From Marinomonas sargassi (GTDB taxonomy: Bacteria > Pseudomonadota > Gammaproteobacteria > Pseudomonadales > Marinomonadaceae): 64,000 nt of DNA. This document shows positions 1 through 8,313 of the stretch, one piece after another. Position numbers and translations under genes: made by a program. The stretch covers positions 248,001 to 312,000 of the forward strand of contig NZ_JAOVZB010000005.1 in the NCBI RefSeq assembly GCF_025716875.1, written 5' to 3'. Numbering within the stretch: the stretch's first letter is position 1; every line of letters begins with the position of its first letter. Under the pieces are notes generated by a model. It was not told where the DNA came from. It searched no databases and saw only the letters and a list, made by a program, of their open reading frames with translations.

Positions 1-674
1 GTCATTACGTCGGTAGTATCGGCGATAACGCCCATGTCATGGGTAATCAGGATAACCCCAACCTGTTTTTCACGGGCGAGCTCCTTAATCAAAGCCAAGA
101 CTTGCGCTTGAACAGACACATCCAAGGCTGTGGTTGGCTCATCGGCAATAATCACATCAGGCTCAGAACACAAAGCTAAGGCAATCACAATACGCTGACG
201 CATGCCCCCCGAAAACTGATGTGGGTACTGGGTAATGCGTGTTTTAGGATCAGGAATACGTACCAGTTCAAGCAGTTCGATGGCTCTTTGATTCGCTTCG
301 TCTTGAGTTAAATTTAAATGAGCGCGGATGGTTTCCGTTAACTGATCACCAATCGTTAGCAAAGGGTTCAAGGAGGTGAGCGGGTCTTGGAATATCATGC
401 TAATTTGCTTACCACGCAAGGCCTGCATAGCAGCTGTATTCAACCCACTTATGTGTTCACCTTTCAGGGAAATAGTGCCGCCTGTAATGTGGCCCGGCTT
501 TTCCAAGAGCCCCATAATAGCGACTCCAATGGTAGATTTTCCTGCTCCCGATTCGCCAACCAAACCATGGATCTGACCCGCTTCCACTGACAAGCTTGCC
601 CCATCAACCGCCACAAAGGCACCCTGACGAGTAGGAAATTCAACAGTTAATTCATCTATCTCAAGTAATGACAT
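1..674 (-). CDS. Oligopeptide/dipeptide ABC transporter ATP-binding protein (DppD/OppD type), partial
   Basis: Cytoplasmic ATPase that powers the adjacent peptide-type importer. The frame opens with ATG at 674 and runs off the left edge with no stop, giving the first 224 residues. Walker A GESGAGKS lies at residues 40-47, the signature SGGMRQR near 153 and Walker B ending IADEPTTALD near 171-181. These motifs and the DppD-like N-terminus (LLEIDELTVEF) make the family clear. It is last of the visible minus-strand order binding protein, two permeases, ATPase. A 140 bp palindromic repeat separates it from the permease gene. A second ATPase (DppF/OppF) probably lies just outside the window. Substrate cannot be told from sequence. 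Confidence 0.93.
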   Translation of the reverse strand, partial: MSLLEIDELTVEFPTRQGAFVAVDGASLSVEAGQIHGLVGESGAGKSTIGVAIMGLLEKPGHITGGTISLKGEHISGLNTAAMQALRGKQISMIFQDPLTSLNPLLTIGDQLTETIRAHLNLTQDEANQRAIELLELVRIPDPKTRITQYPHQFSGGMRQRIVIALALCSEPDVIIADEPTTALDVSVQAQVLALIKELAREKQVGVILITHDMGVIADTTDVM

Positions 675-709
675 TTTACTTCTCGAATTCTTTTTAATGG
701 ATGTTTTCG

Positions 710-850
710 GGAGGACATTTCACGATGTTTCGAGCAAAGCTAAGACGAGGCAAAAATAAACGAAAAAGCGGAGTTTATAATTATAAATGAGCATTTTGAG
801 TTTATTTTTAACAACGTATTAGCAAGCGCAGTAATCGTGAGAAACTCTCC
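710..850. repeat. 140 bp imperfect palindromic element
   Basis: Two arms of about 65-70 bases face each other around an axis at 780/781. The inner arms read GGAGTTTATAA against TTATAAATGAGC, then AAAAATAAAC against GTTTATTTTT. The outer arms pair GCTAAGACG with CGTATTAGC, CACGATG with AATCGTG, and GGAGGAC with CTCTCC. It fills the gap between two transporter genes and ends at the stop codon of the permease gene. It looks like a REP/MITE-type mobile palindrome; no second copy was seen in this window. Confidence 0.7.
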
Positions 851-1782
851 TATCGCAACTTCGGGTTTAAGGTATCCCGTAGCCAATCCCCTAGAAGATT
901 GACCGAGAGCGCTAATGCCAACAAAGTCAGCGCAGGGAAAAGCAAAATCCACCACTCACCTGAGAACATGAAACCCTGCCCAATACGAATTAAAGTACCT
1001 AGACTAGGTTGTGTGGGTGGCGCACCCACGCCTAAGAAACTCAAGGTCGCTTCGGCAATAATGGCTAAGGCTAGGGAGATGGTTGCGATGACCAACACAG
1101 GGCTCAATACGTTTGGCAAAATATGTCGCCACATAATAATCGGTGTCGGCTGACCAATGAGCTGAGCCGCCATGACATATTCTCGATTCTTCTCAACTAA
1201 AGTCGCACCACGCACCACACGGGCAAACTGCACCCAGTCAGATAGACCTATGGCAATAATCAGCACCCAGATTGCCATCTGATCACGGTATTCCGCGGGC
1301 ATCACCCCTTTCGCGATACCAAAAATAAGCATTGCTACCAAAATTGAAGGGAAGGTTAATTGCACATCGGCAATACGCATAATAATGGTATCTACCCAGC
1401 CACCAAGGTAGCCGGCAATCAGGCCTAGAGAGATGCCTAACACCATGGCAAATAACACAGAAGCAAAACCCACAAACAGCGAGATACGCATGCCATATAA
1501 AATGGTGGAAAGCACATCTCGGCCTTGGTCGTCTGTGCCTAATAAAAACTGCTGACCGGTAAAATCGTTCTCAGTGAGTGGCGCAGTAAAACCATTCATC
1601 AAATCTAGGCTGGCCGAATCATAAGGATCAAAAGGCGCAATCCAAGGTGCAAATACCGCCCCTAGAACCAGCAGAGTCACCACTAGCAAAGATAAAATCG
1701 CAACAGGCGAGCGGGATAACCGCCACAGGAAATCACTTTTCAAAATTCTGTCTAGGCGCTCTGGAAGAGTCAGATTAAACAT
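850..1782 (-). CDS. Peptide ABC transporter permease (DppC/OppC family)
   Basis: Inner-membrane permease subunit of a binding-protein-dependent peptide importer, 310 aa. The N-terminus has the DppC-type lead-in (MFNLTLPERLDRIL) before the first membrane segment. An extracytoplasmic stretch contains LGTDDQGRDVLST, a hallmark of this family, and five more hydrophobic segments follow. The EAA loop is seen around EYVMAAQLIGQP. I chose ATG at 1782 because GGAGGG lies 7 nt upstream. The longer reading from 1836 would begin deep inside the upstream permease gene. The start sits just after the stop of the DppB-like gene, so the two are probably translationally coupled. Confidence 0.93.
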   Translation of the reverse strand: MFNLTLPERLDRILKSDFLWRLSRSPVAILSLLVVTLLVLGAVFAPWIAPFDPYDSASLDLMNGFTAPLTENDFTGQQFLLGTDDQGRDVLSTILYGMRISLFVGFASVLFAMVLGISLGLIAGYLGGWVDTIIMRIADVQLTFPSILVAMLIFGIAKGVMPAEYRDQMAIWVLIIAIGLSDWVQFARVVRGATLVEKNREYVMAAQLIGQPTPIIMWRHILPNVLSPVLVIATISLALAIIAEATLSFLGVGAPPTQPSLGTLIRIGQGFMFSGEWWILLFPALTLLALALSVNLLGDWLRDTLNPKLR

Positions 1783-1783
1783 A

Positions 1784-2755
1784 TTACAGCCCTCCTTCAC
1801 GCAAGCGTGGATCAATAAAAACGTACAATAAATCAACCACTAAATTAATGGTCACAAACATCACAGAGATCAGCATGAGGTAAGCCGCCATCACGGGAAT
1901 ATCGACAAATTGAATGGCGTTAATGAACAAGAGCCCAAGCCCCGGCCATTGGAAAACTGACTCCGTAATAATGGCAAATGCAATAATGGAACCTAATTGC
2001 AAGCCAGTGACGGTAATGACAGGCACAAGGGTATTTTTTAGTGCATGACGAAAATGCACTACTCGCTCGCTCAAACCACGGGCTCTGGCGAAGCGAACAT
2101 AATCTTGGCGCAGCACTTCCAACATTTCAGAACGCACTAGGCGCATGATCAAGGTCATCTGATAAAGACCTAAGGTGATGGCAGGTAGAATAAGCGCTAA
2201 CCAGCCGCTTTTGGTTAAGAAACCTGTACTCCAGAAGCCCACTTGCACAACTTCCCCACGCCCAAAGCTGGGTAACCAACCTAGGTCCACACTGAAGATA
2301 TAAATCAGCACAATACCGATCAAAAAGGTCGGTAAACTCACGCCAATAAGGGAGGTGGTCATAATCACGCTAGCCAGCCAACCGTCCCGTCGAATCGCTG
2401 TGAAAACGCCTAAAATAATGCCAATGGAGATCGCCAAAAACGCACTCACCACAGCTAATTCTAAAGTCGCTGGTGCTCGCTCAATAATAATGTCAGAAAC
2501 AGGGCGCCCTTGACGATAACTCACGCCAAAGTTGCCTTGTACAGCATCACCGAGAAAGCGCCCATACTGCACAATAAATGGCAGGTCCAAACCAAGCTCT
2601 GTGCGTAAACGCTCCACATCTTCTACCGTGCGCTCTTGACCGAGCATATTATCAATGGGGTCGCCCACAAAGCGGAACATGGAAAAAGCAACTAGGCCAA
2701 CCACCAGCAAAACTAAGCCAGATTGCGCCACACGTTTGAGTATGTAGTTAAACAC
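1784..2755 (-). CDS. Peptide ABC transporter permease (DppB/OppB family)
   Basis: Inner-membrane permease partner of the DppC-like protein, 323 aa from a GTG at 2755. It opens with MFNYILKRV, the usual DppB start, then a membrane segment and the family motif DPIDNMLGQ. The EAA loop is around DYVRFARARGLSE and the C-terminus ends DLLYVFIDPRLR, both typical. GAGGA lies six bases before the GTG. An in-frame TTG at 2761 directly abuts that ribosome-binding site and is less likely. The gene lies 99 bases downstream of the binding-protein gene. Confidence 0.93.
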   Translation of the reverse strand: MFNYILKRVAQSGLVLLVVGLVAFSMFRFVGDPIDNMLGQERTVEDVERLRTELGLDLPFIVQYGRFLGDAVQGNFGVSYRQGRPVSDIIIERAPATLELAVVSAFLAISIGIILGVFTAIRRDGWLASVIMTTSLIGVSLPTFLIGIVLIYIFSVDLGWLPSFGRGEVVQVGFWSTGFLTKSGWLALILPAITLGLYQMTLIMRLVRSEMLEVLRQDYVRFARARGLSERVVHFRHALKNTLVPVITVTGLQLGSIIAFAIITESVFQWPGLGLLFINAIQFVDIPVMAAYLMLISVMFVTINLVVDLLYVFIDPRLREGGL

Positions 2756-2854
2756 CGTCAATCCTCGTACGGTTAAATAACAAAAAGGAAGTAGCCTAAA
2801 CCTGCCATTTTATTGGCTGGTTTAGGCTAAAACAGACTTGGAAGATTCGTAGAT

Positions 2855-4417
2855 CTAGTTAACCGATGCCCAACGCAGAATAAAGAAGTTATCTGGACGC
2901 TGAACCAAGGTCACATTCTTCCCTGTGCCCCATACCAATGGCTGGATATAAAGCGGCACATAAGCATGCTCTGACTGATAGATACCAGTAACTTCATCCA
3001 ACATAGCTTGGCGCTTGGTATCGTCAATTTCAGACTGGATCATAGGCAATAACTCATCAATGCGAGCATTGGAGTAATCACCAAAGTTCCATGAACCGAG
3101 CTTCTTCTCAGAGTTTGGTGTAGAAGCTAAGAAACGAACTGGATGCTCGTGGTCAAAGGTACCTGGCGACCAACCTAACAAGTACATATCAAAGTTGTCT
3201 TTACGCAGTTCAGGCCAGTAGGTACGAACAGGCATGGCATCTAGCTCAGCTTTAATACCCACTTTTGCCAACATGGAGGTTACGGCCTGACACACAGCTT
3301 CGTCGTTTAAGTAACGGTCATTAGGACATTTCAGACCAAAGGAAAAACCATTCGGGTAACCCGCTTCTGCTAACAAGGATTTTGCACCTTTTACATCAAA
3401 GCTTGGGCGTTCTGCATAAGCTTCAGAGAAGCCACGCATAGCAGGGCTAACCAATTGGCTTGCAGGCTCGGCGTTGCCTCGCATAATGGTACGCAAGATA
3501 GCAGGAACGCTAATGGCTTTGGCAACCGCTTCGCGTACTTTTACATTTAGGAAAGGGTTTGCTTTGCCCTTATCAGCACCGTATTTCAGTACTTCCGCTT
3601 GTTGCGCAAAGCCCAACATAATCACACGGGCTTCAATGCCCTTATGTACTTTAACTTGGCTGTTTTGCTCTAAACGTGCCGCATCTTGAATCGGCACTGG
3701 ATTGATCATATCCACATTACCTGCCAATAAGGCCGCTACCGCAGTGGCAGGGTTTTTGATTGGAGTAAAAGTCGCTTCGGTGATGTTACCTACATCTTCT
3801 CCCCACCAATCATTATGGCGAGTTAAAGTAGTTTCTAGCCCCGGCTGACGTTTTTTAAGCGCGTAAACCCCTGTGCCGTTGGTTTGCAATGTCGCTGCGT
3901 TACCTTCTTCTTTACTTGGTACGGTTGCACCAACAGACTTACTCCATTCCTCATCCATAATCATCCAGTTAGCAATACTGTCTGGAAAAATAGGGTTCGG
4001 GGCTTTAGTAAAAAAGTCGACCGTATAGTCATCTACTTTCTTCACTTCTGAGATAGGAGCGAACCAGCCTTTAGTATCCGCTGCTTCTGAAGAGGCTCGT
4101 AAGTAAGAGAACACCACATCATCGGCATTGAAAGTCGCGCCATCATGAAAAGTCACACCTTTACGCAAATTGAAACGCCAGCCTTCCCCATTACCAATCG
4201 GCTCCCAAGAACTGGCTAATGCAGGTTCAATCGCCATGTCTTTACCGCGACGCACTAGACCTTCGTACACGTTATTCAAAAAACCTAAAACAGGTGCAGA
4301 AATAACCGCGTGAGGATCCATAGTTTGCGGGTCTGTGGTGCCTGCCCATTTCAATGTGGTTGCGTGAGTAGATGTCGCTAGAGCAAGCGCCAATGCAGTA
4401 AGTGTGATGCCTTTCAT
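2855..4417 (-). CDS. Peptide-type ABC transporter substrate-binding protein (SBP family 5)
   Basis: Periplasmic solute receptor of the importer, 520 aa. A signal peptide (MKGITLTALALALATSTHA) is followed by the SBP_bac_5 fold. Family features include ADDVVFSYLRA, GTGVYALKK and KVREAVAKAISV. A perfect AAGGAGGT lies before the ATG. It is first in the minus-strand order binding protein, DppB, DppC, DppD. The family takes up di- and oligopeptides but also nickel, opines, glutathione and sugar oligomers. Nothing here identifies the ligand. Confidence 0.93.
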   Translation of the reverse strand: MKGITLTALALALATSTHATTLKWAGTTDPQTMDPHAVISAPVLGFLNNVYEGLVRRGKDMAIEPALASSWEPIGNGEGWRFNLRKGVTFHDGATFNADDVVFSYLRASSEAADTKGWFAPISEVKKVDDYTVDFFTKAPNPIFPDSIANWMIMDEEWSKSVGATVPSKEEGNAATLQTNGTGVYALKKRQPGLETTLTRHNDWWGEDVGNITEATFTPIKNPATAVAALLAGNVDMINPVPIQDAARLEQNSQVKVHKGIEARVIMLGFAQQAEVLKYGADKGKANPFLNVKVREAVAKAISVPAILRTIMRGNAEPASQLVSPAMRGFSEAYAERPSFDVKGAKSLLAEAGYPNGFSFGLKCPNDRYLNDEAVCQAVTSMLAKVGIKAELDAMPVRTYWPELRKDNFDMYLLGWSPGTFDHEHPVRFLASTPNSEKKLGSWNFGDYSNARIDELLPMIQSEIDDTKRQAMLDEVTGIYQSEHAYVPLYIQPLVWGTGKNVTLVQRPDNFFILRWASVN

Positions 4418-4694
4418 ATAACCTCCTTGAAGAGTAAAAACGCCAGATGGCCAACCTAATGGATAGATAGTAGCAATATGTACAGAAAAGTCAGTGTCTA
4501 CTTGTTTACAAATATGAAAAAAATACGAATCGTGACCATTTAGTCAGAAATAACACTCTTTTGCGCTTCCATTAATCAGAAACGTCCCAAATTAATAGAG
4601 CATTACTTAGGTTTGAAAGCTCAAGTTTAAAAACTCAGATTCATACGTCTTTACCCATAGTGACATAAGATTCGACATCCATAAGGAAACAAGC
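4418..4694. other. Divergent intergenic region, 277 bp
   Basis: It separates the peptide transporter operon (leftward) from the oxidoreductase gene (rightward) and must hold both promoters. It is AT-rich. I see no clear operator palindrome or riboswitch fold. Confidence 0.5.
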
Positions 4695-5687
4695 ATGTCT
4701 TACCGTTCGATCAAGTTGATCAAATACCCTACCCAAGAATTCACACCCGATGTTTTTGACATCACAACACAAGCTATTCCGACACCCAAAGAAGGTGAGT
4801 TTTTAGCAAAACTCTCACATCTTTCACTAGACCCTGCGATGCGTGGCTGGATGAGCCCAGACACAGAAAGCTATATTCCGCCTGTTACTTTGGGCGATGT
4901 CATGCGTGCCAGCGGCATTGGTGAAGTTGTCGAGTCAAAGAATGAAAACTTCCCGGTCGGCACACGAGTAATGGGGTTAATGGGCTTAACCGAATACGCC
5001 ATCAGCAGCGGCCAAGGCATTAACCCAATTCCAAAAGAGTTACCCGCTGAAGCCATTTTATCTGTGGTGGCTTTACCCGGTGTGACGGCTTACCAAGGCT
5101 TATTTGAAGTCCTAAAACCAGAAGCAGGACAAACCATTGCTATTACCGCTGCCGCGGGCTCTGTTGGCTCATTGGTTGGGCAGATGGCGAAAAACCTAGG
5201 ATTGACAGTGGTCGGTGTTGCAGGATCTCAGGAAAAGTGCCAATGGCTAACCGAAGAACTGGGCTTTGATCAGGCATTAAATTACAAAGACGCTGACTTT
5301 GCAGAACAACTAAAGAGTGTCACGCCGAATGGCATAGACCTCTTTTTTGAGAACACAGGCGGTGCCGCCCAAGCACCTATTTTTGAGCGTATGAATGCCC
5401 ATGGGCGCATTGCCGTATGCGGTTTAATTGCTGACTACCAAACAGACTCACCTGCACCGGGCCCAAGTTGGTTAAACATCATAAAAAAGCGCTTAACCAT
5501 TCAAGGCTTTACTATGCCAGATCATATACACCGATTCCCTGAATACGCCCAAGCGCTGGGTGGCATGCTCGCTAAAGGCAAACTGAAATACCGCTCACAC
5601 GTTATTAAAGGGCTAGAAAGCGCAACTACAGGACTAGATTTATTATTTGAAGGAAAGAACACAGGAAAATTAATCGTCGAGTTATAA
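4695..5687 (+). CDS. NADP-dependent oxidoreductase, zinc-less medium-chain (leukotriene B4 dehydrogenase/CurA-like)
   Basis: Soluble 330-aa reductase of the zinc-independent medium-chain dehydrogenase family. The family reduces activated double bonds of enones and enals with NADPH. The N-terminal GroES-like part carries LSLDPAMRGWM, typical of this branch. The Rossmann motif AAAGSVGSLVGQ is near residue 150. ENTGG and GRIAVCGLIADY follow in the usual order. No zinc-binding Cys/His set is present, which separates it from alcohol dehydrogenases. AAGGAA precedes the ATG, and a strong terminator hairpin follows at 5722. Physiological substrate is unknown. Confidence 0.9.
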   Translation: MSYRSIKLIKYPTQEFTPDVFDITTQAIPTPKEGEFLAKLSHLSLDPAMRGWMSPDTESYIPPVTLGDVMRASGIGEVVESKNENFPVGTRVMGLMGLTEYAISSGQGINPIPKELPAEAILSVVALPGVTAYQGLFEVLKPEAGQTIAITAAAGSVGSLVGQMAKNLGLTVVGVAGSQEKCQWLTEELGFDQALNYKDADFAEQLKSVTPNGIDLFFENTGGAAQAPIFERMNAHGRIAVCGLIADYQTDSPAPGPSWLNIIKKRLTIQGFTMPDHIHRFPEYAQALGGMLAKGKLKYRSHVIKGLESATTGLDLLFEGKNTGKLIVEL

Positions 5688-5721
5688 ACAAGGCTAGTTC
5701 AACAACAGTTTTTTCACGCCA

Positions 5722-5762
5722 CACCCGCTAGATGTGCTTGCGCCTTCTAGCGGGTGTTTTTA
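5722..5762 (+). terminator. Rho-independent terminator after oxidoreductase gene
   Basis: CACCCGCTAG pairs with CTAGCGGGTG across a 15-base loop and is followed by TTTTTATT. Confidence 0.85.
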
Positions 5763-5956
5763 TTAAACCTTAAAAACACTGTTGATAAGTACAGTAGTTA
5801 TTCACAGTTTATATTAAACTCCCCACTACTTTTTATTCTCCATCTGCTTCATCTATTACTTTGGTATACTTTTGCTCTTTTAAGCTAGGACACTTAAGAA
5901 GCCCGTATTAAGGACGATACAAAGTGGGTAACAGTCTGTTGTAACTAAGGAACCCT

Positions 5957-7132
5957 ATGCCTGTTTTTCGTATGTTTGCTCTATTGCCTTTATTGATGAT
6001 GTGTTTAGTACTGAGTGGTTGTCAGCAGTATTTGTCATTTGAGTCTGCTGAATCGGTGAAGGTATTAACTGAGCAGATCAAAAATGCAGACAGTTCAAAA
6101 GACCTAAAAGCGATTGCTAAACAGGCAAAGGTAAGTCGCGATTTGATTCGTGCCGATATAAAAGCCATTAAAGCCCTTTATGCTGAGCTGGATGAAAAAG
6201 TAAAAGCAAAATGGGGAAGCAGGAACAGCGCCCTACCTACAAAAACTCAATATGTGAAATACACCAATAACTATCAAGCAAGAACCTTAGTCGATTTCGA
6301 GCAAGGCTGGGTACGAGTAGAAACATTGGATGCCAGTTCACCAAAGGCTGCGTTAATAGATGCGGTAACAACCACACTATTAACAACATCAGACCCTAGC
6401 AAAACAGATATTTTCTCAAGTTCAGCTCCCAATACTGAGGGTGTACCTTTCCTCTACCCACAAGTGCTAGATCATGATGGCACCTTAGTACGCTATCGCT
6501 GGCGAGCAGAGCGTTATGCAACATATTTGGTAGAAAACCAGTTAAAAACATTGCGAGAAAATGGCAAAGATGTTTATTCTGTTCAGTTCAATTTGGTTGA
6601 GCAGCACCAACATTTACGTCAAGAAAAATACAGTGATTTCGTGATTGCAGCGGCCAATAAATACAACCTAGACCCTGCACTAATTTACGGCATTATCCAA
6701 ACCGAAAGCTCCTTTAACCCTTATGCCGTCAGCCCAGCCAATGCTTATGGTTTGATGCAAGTGGTGCCTGCCACGGCGGGTAAAGACGTATATAATTTAG
6801 TCAAAAAGCGCTCCGATGAGCCAACGAAACAGACTCTATTTGTTCCTGAGCAAAATATTGATATTGGCAGTGCTTATTTACACATATTAAAAACCCGCTA
6901 TTTGGTGAAGGTAACTAATAAGACCAGCCGAGAATACGCGATGATTTCCGCTTATAACGGTGGTACGGGTAATGTACTAAAAGCCTTTGATTCAGATCGT
7001 ACGAAAGCGATGTCAGAGATAAACCAGAGCTCATCTAGCACGGTTTATCAGAAATTACGTTACGATCACCCTCTGTCTGAGTCACGCAAGTATTTAGAGA
7101 AAGTGACTACGGCAAAGAAAAGTTATCAGTAG
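5957..7132 (+). CDS. Membrane-bound lytic murein transglycosylase, MltC-like lipoprotein
   Basis: Cleaves the glycan strand of peptidoglycan to anhydromuropeptides from the inner face of the outer membrane. The 391-aa product has a lipoprotein signal with lipobox LSGC near residue 22. A helical N-terminal domain resembles the DUF3393 region of MltC. The C-terminal SLT domain carries the catalytic Glu at about residue 250 in IIQTESSFNP, then AYGLMQVVP and ISAYNGGTGNV. Length and domain order match MltC (about 360 aa). It is a single gene with AAGGAA before the ATG. I am confident of family, less so of strict orthology with E. coli MltC. Confidence 0.88.
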   Translation: MPVFRMFALLPLLMMCLVLSGCQQYLSFESAESVKVLTEQIKNADSSKDLKAIAKQAKVSRDLIRADIKAIKALYAELDEKVKAKWGSRNSALPTKTQYVKYTNNYQARTLVDFEQGWVRVETLDASSPKAALIDAVTTTLLTTSDPSKTDIFSSSAPNTEGVPFLYPQVLDHDGTLVRYRWRAERYATYLVENQLKTLRENGKDVYSVQFNLVEQHQHLRQEKYSDFVIAAANKYNLDPALIYGIIQTESSFNPYAVSPANAYGLMQVVPATAGKDVYNLVKKRSDEPTKQTLFVPEQNIDIGSAYLHILKTRYLVKVTNKTSREYAMISAYNGGTGNVLKAFDSDRTKAMSEINQSSSSTVYQKLRYDHPLSESRKYLEKVTTAKKSYQ

Positions 7133-7171
7133 CTTATTTAGGTTCTTCTGCCAAACAGCAACAATAAGGCT

Positions 7172-7747
7172 CTAGGCCTTATTGCTGATGTCGCATGACA
7201 CTCTTTGCTTTTCACTTCTGAACATAGAAAACCACGACCACTCACCGGGGTTAAGTACAAAACCATCTGTGGATTCTAGGCCAGACTCGATTCTTATATC
7301 ACCTAGTTGGTCATCAAATAGATTCGTTATCTGATAATCCTCACTAACGATTTCGTCGCCCTTTTTTAACTTTCGAATCACATCATCTGAATAGATGGCT
7401 AACCGAATCTCGTTGTTTTCTGACGTACGAATTTGCAAAGAGCTAGTATCACCTATACCACCAGCGGCCAAACGAACGGGCAGGCTAGTACACCAATTTG
7501 TGTTTTCCATGCTTTGGTTTGCTAATTGATCACCTCCTTTGAAAATTAAGTGGCCTTTGCCAACCACACCCCGTAACTGCAATAAATTGGCAGACTTAGG
7601 GGACTCGATATGCACCACGGCTTTTATTTGATCCATTTGACTCATGTCACCTAAAGCAAGCGACTCTGCCGTGTTCGCCTTGTCGCCACAAGCTGACAGA
7701 ACCACCAGAGGCACGCCTAAAAAAATCATCCGTCTAAACAGGCTCAT
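7172..7747 (-). CDS. Hypothetical lipoprotein
   Basis: A 191-aa protein I do not recognise. It has a basic N-terminus (MSLFRRM), a hydrophobic core and a lipobox LSAC at residues 17-20, so it is probably lipid-anchored in the envelope. The mature part is mostly beta-prone, with two spaced Cys residues (NWCTS near 86 and VSCDI near the end) that could form a disulphide. Its start codon overlaps the stop of the DUF805 gene by ATGA, implying one transcript. An inverted repeat of GGCCTTATT type overlaps its 3' end and may help terminate it. Confidence 0.75.
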   Translation of the reverse strand: MSLFRRMIFLGVPLVVLSACGDKANTAESLALGDMSQMDQIKAVVHIESPKSANLLQLRGVVGKGHLIFKGGDQLANQSMENTNWCTSLPVRLAAGGIGDTSSLQIRTSENNEIRLAIYSDDVIRKLKKGDEIVSEDYQITNLFDDQLGDIRIESGLESTDGFVLNPGEWSWFSMFRSEKQRVSCDISNKA

Positions 7748-8094
7748 GCTATTTCTCCTATTGCGATGGAGTCATTATTTGCATCATGAGTACTAGGCAG
7801 AGCAAGAAGAATAAGTAGCCAGATCATGCCTATTGCTGGAATCAACAGGAGAGCTAACCACCATGCGGAACGGTTTGTGTCGTGCAAACGACGTATTGTG
7901 ATAGCTAACGCTGGTAGAAAAACAGCAAGGCTATAAATAGCATCAATTTTCCAAGACAAACCCACTTGTATTTCTAGGAAAACAAAGACAGCAGAAATAA
8001 GGCAATGTACAAAAAAGAAGATCCAAAATGCTTCCCTTGTTGCCCTCCCCGTGAAATTCAAACATTGACGCCATGCTTCCATATAGTGGTTCAT
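7744..8094 (-). CDS. DUF805 family small inner-membrane protein
   Basis: A 116-aa protein with a soluble N-terminus containing FTGRATREAFWIFF, the DUF805 hallmark, then three or four membrane helices and the family motif RRLHDTNRSAWW. Biochemical function of DUF805 is unknown; members often sit beside envelope genes. GGAGAAGG lies before the ATG. The last bases overlap the start of the downstream lipoprotein gene. The promoter should lie in the repeat-rich region shared with the AraC gene. Confidence 0.9.
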   Translation of the reverse strand: MNHYMEAWRQCLNFTGRATREAFWIFFFVHCLISAVFVFLEIQVGLSWKIDAIYSLAVFLPALAITIRRLHDTNRSAWWLALLLIPAIGMIWLLILLALPSTHDANNDSIAIGEIA

Positions 8095-8118
8095 AACCTT
8101 CTCCTCATCATCATTGGT

Positions 8119-8167
8119 TTAAGTGCTCACTCCATTAAGTACTCACACCATTTAAGTACTGACACCT
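8119..8167. repeat. Three tandem 16-bp repeats in divergent promoter region
   Basis: Units TTAAGTGCTCACTCCA, TTAAGTACTCACACCA and TTAAGTACTGACACCT follow head to tail, with one extra base before the third. The 3' part TACTGACACCT recurs at 8271-8282. They lie between the DUF805 and AraC genes and look like regulator binding sites. Confidence 0.55.
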
Positions 8168-8211
8168 GGCACTGGAATGAAGCTTTACTTTAGATTTTGA
8201 GGAGAATATTT

Positions 8212-8256
8212 CGTCCTAAATCAGGTTCTAGGACGTCCTAAATGGTTTTTTAGGAC
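8212..8256. promoter_or_regulatory. Palindromic GTCCTA/TAGGAC cluster upstream of AraC gene
   Basis: CGTCCTAAAT at 8212, a perfect 12-bp palindrome TAGGACGTCCTA at 8229-8240 and a further TTTAGGAC at 8249-8256 lie 60-100 bases before the regulator start. Spacing suggests an operator bound by a dimer or tetramer. Confidence 0.5.
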
Positions 8257-8313
8257 ATAATAGGCCACATATACTGACACCTAGGCTGATTTAGCCTCTC
8301 AAATGGAGCTGAG

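Noticed and set aside
740..955. ORF of 71 aa on the minus strand
   Set aside because: It runs across the palindromic repeat and the 3' end of the DppC gene, and has no homologous look. Judged a shadow reading.
7159..7185. Terminator after the transglycosylase gene
   Set aside because: CAATAAGGC and GGCCTTATTG do form a hairpin, but there is no T-run and it overlaps the 3' end of the lipoprotein gene. Left as a note only.
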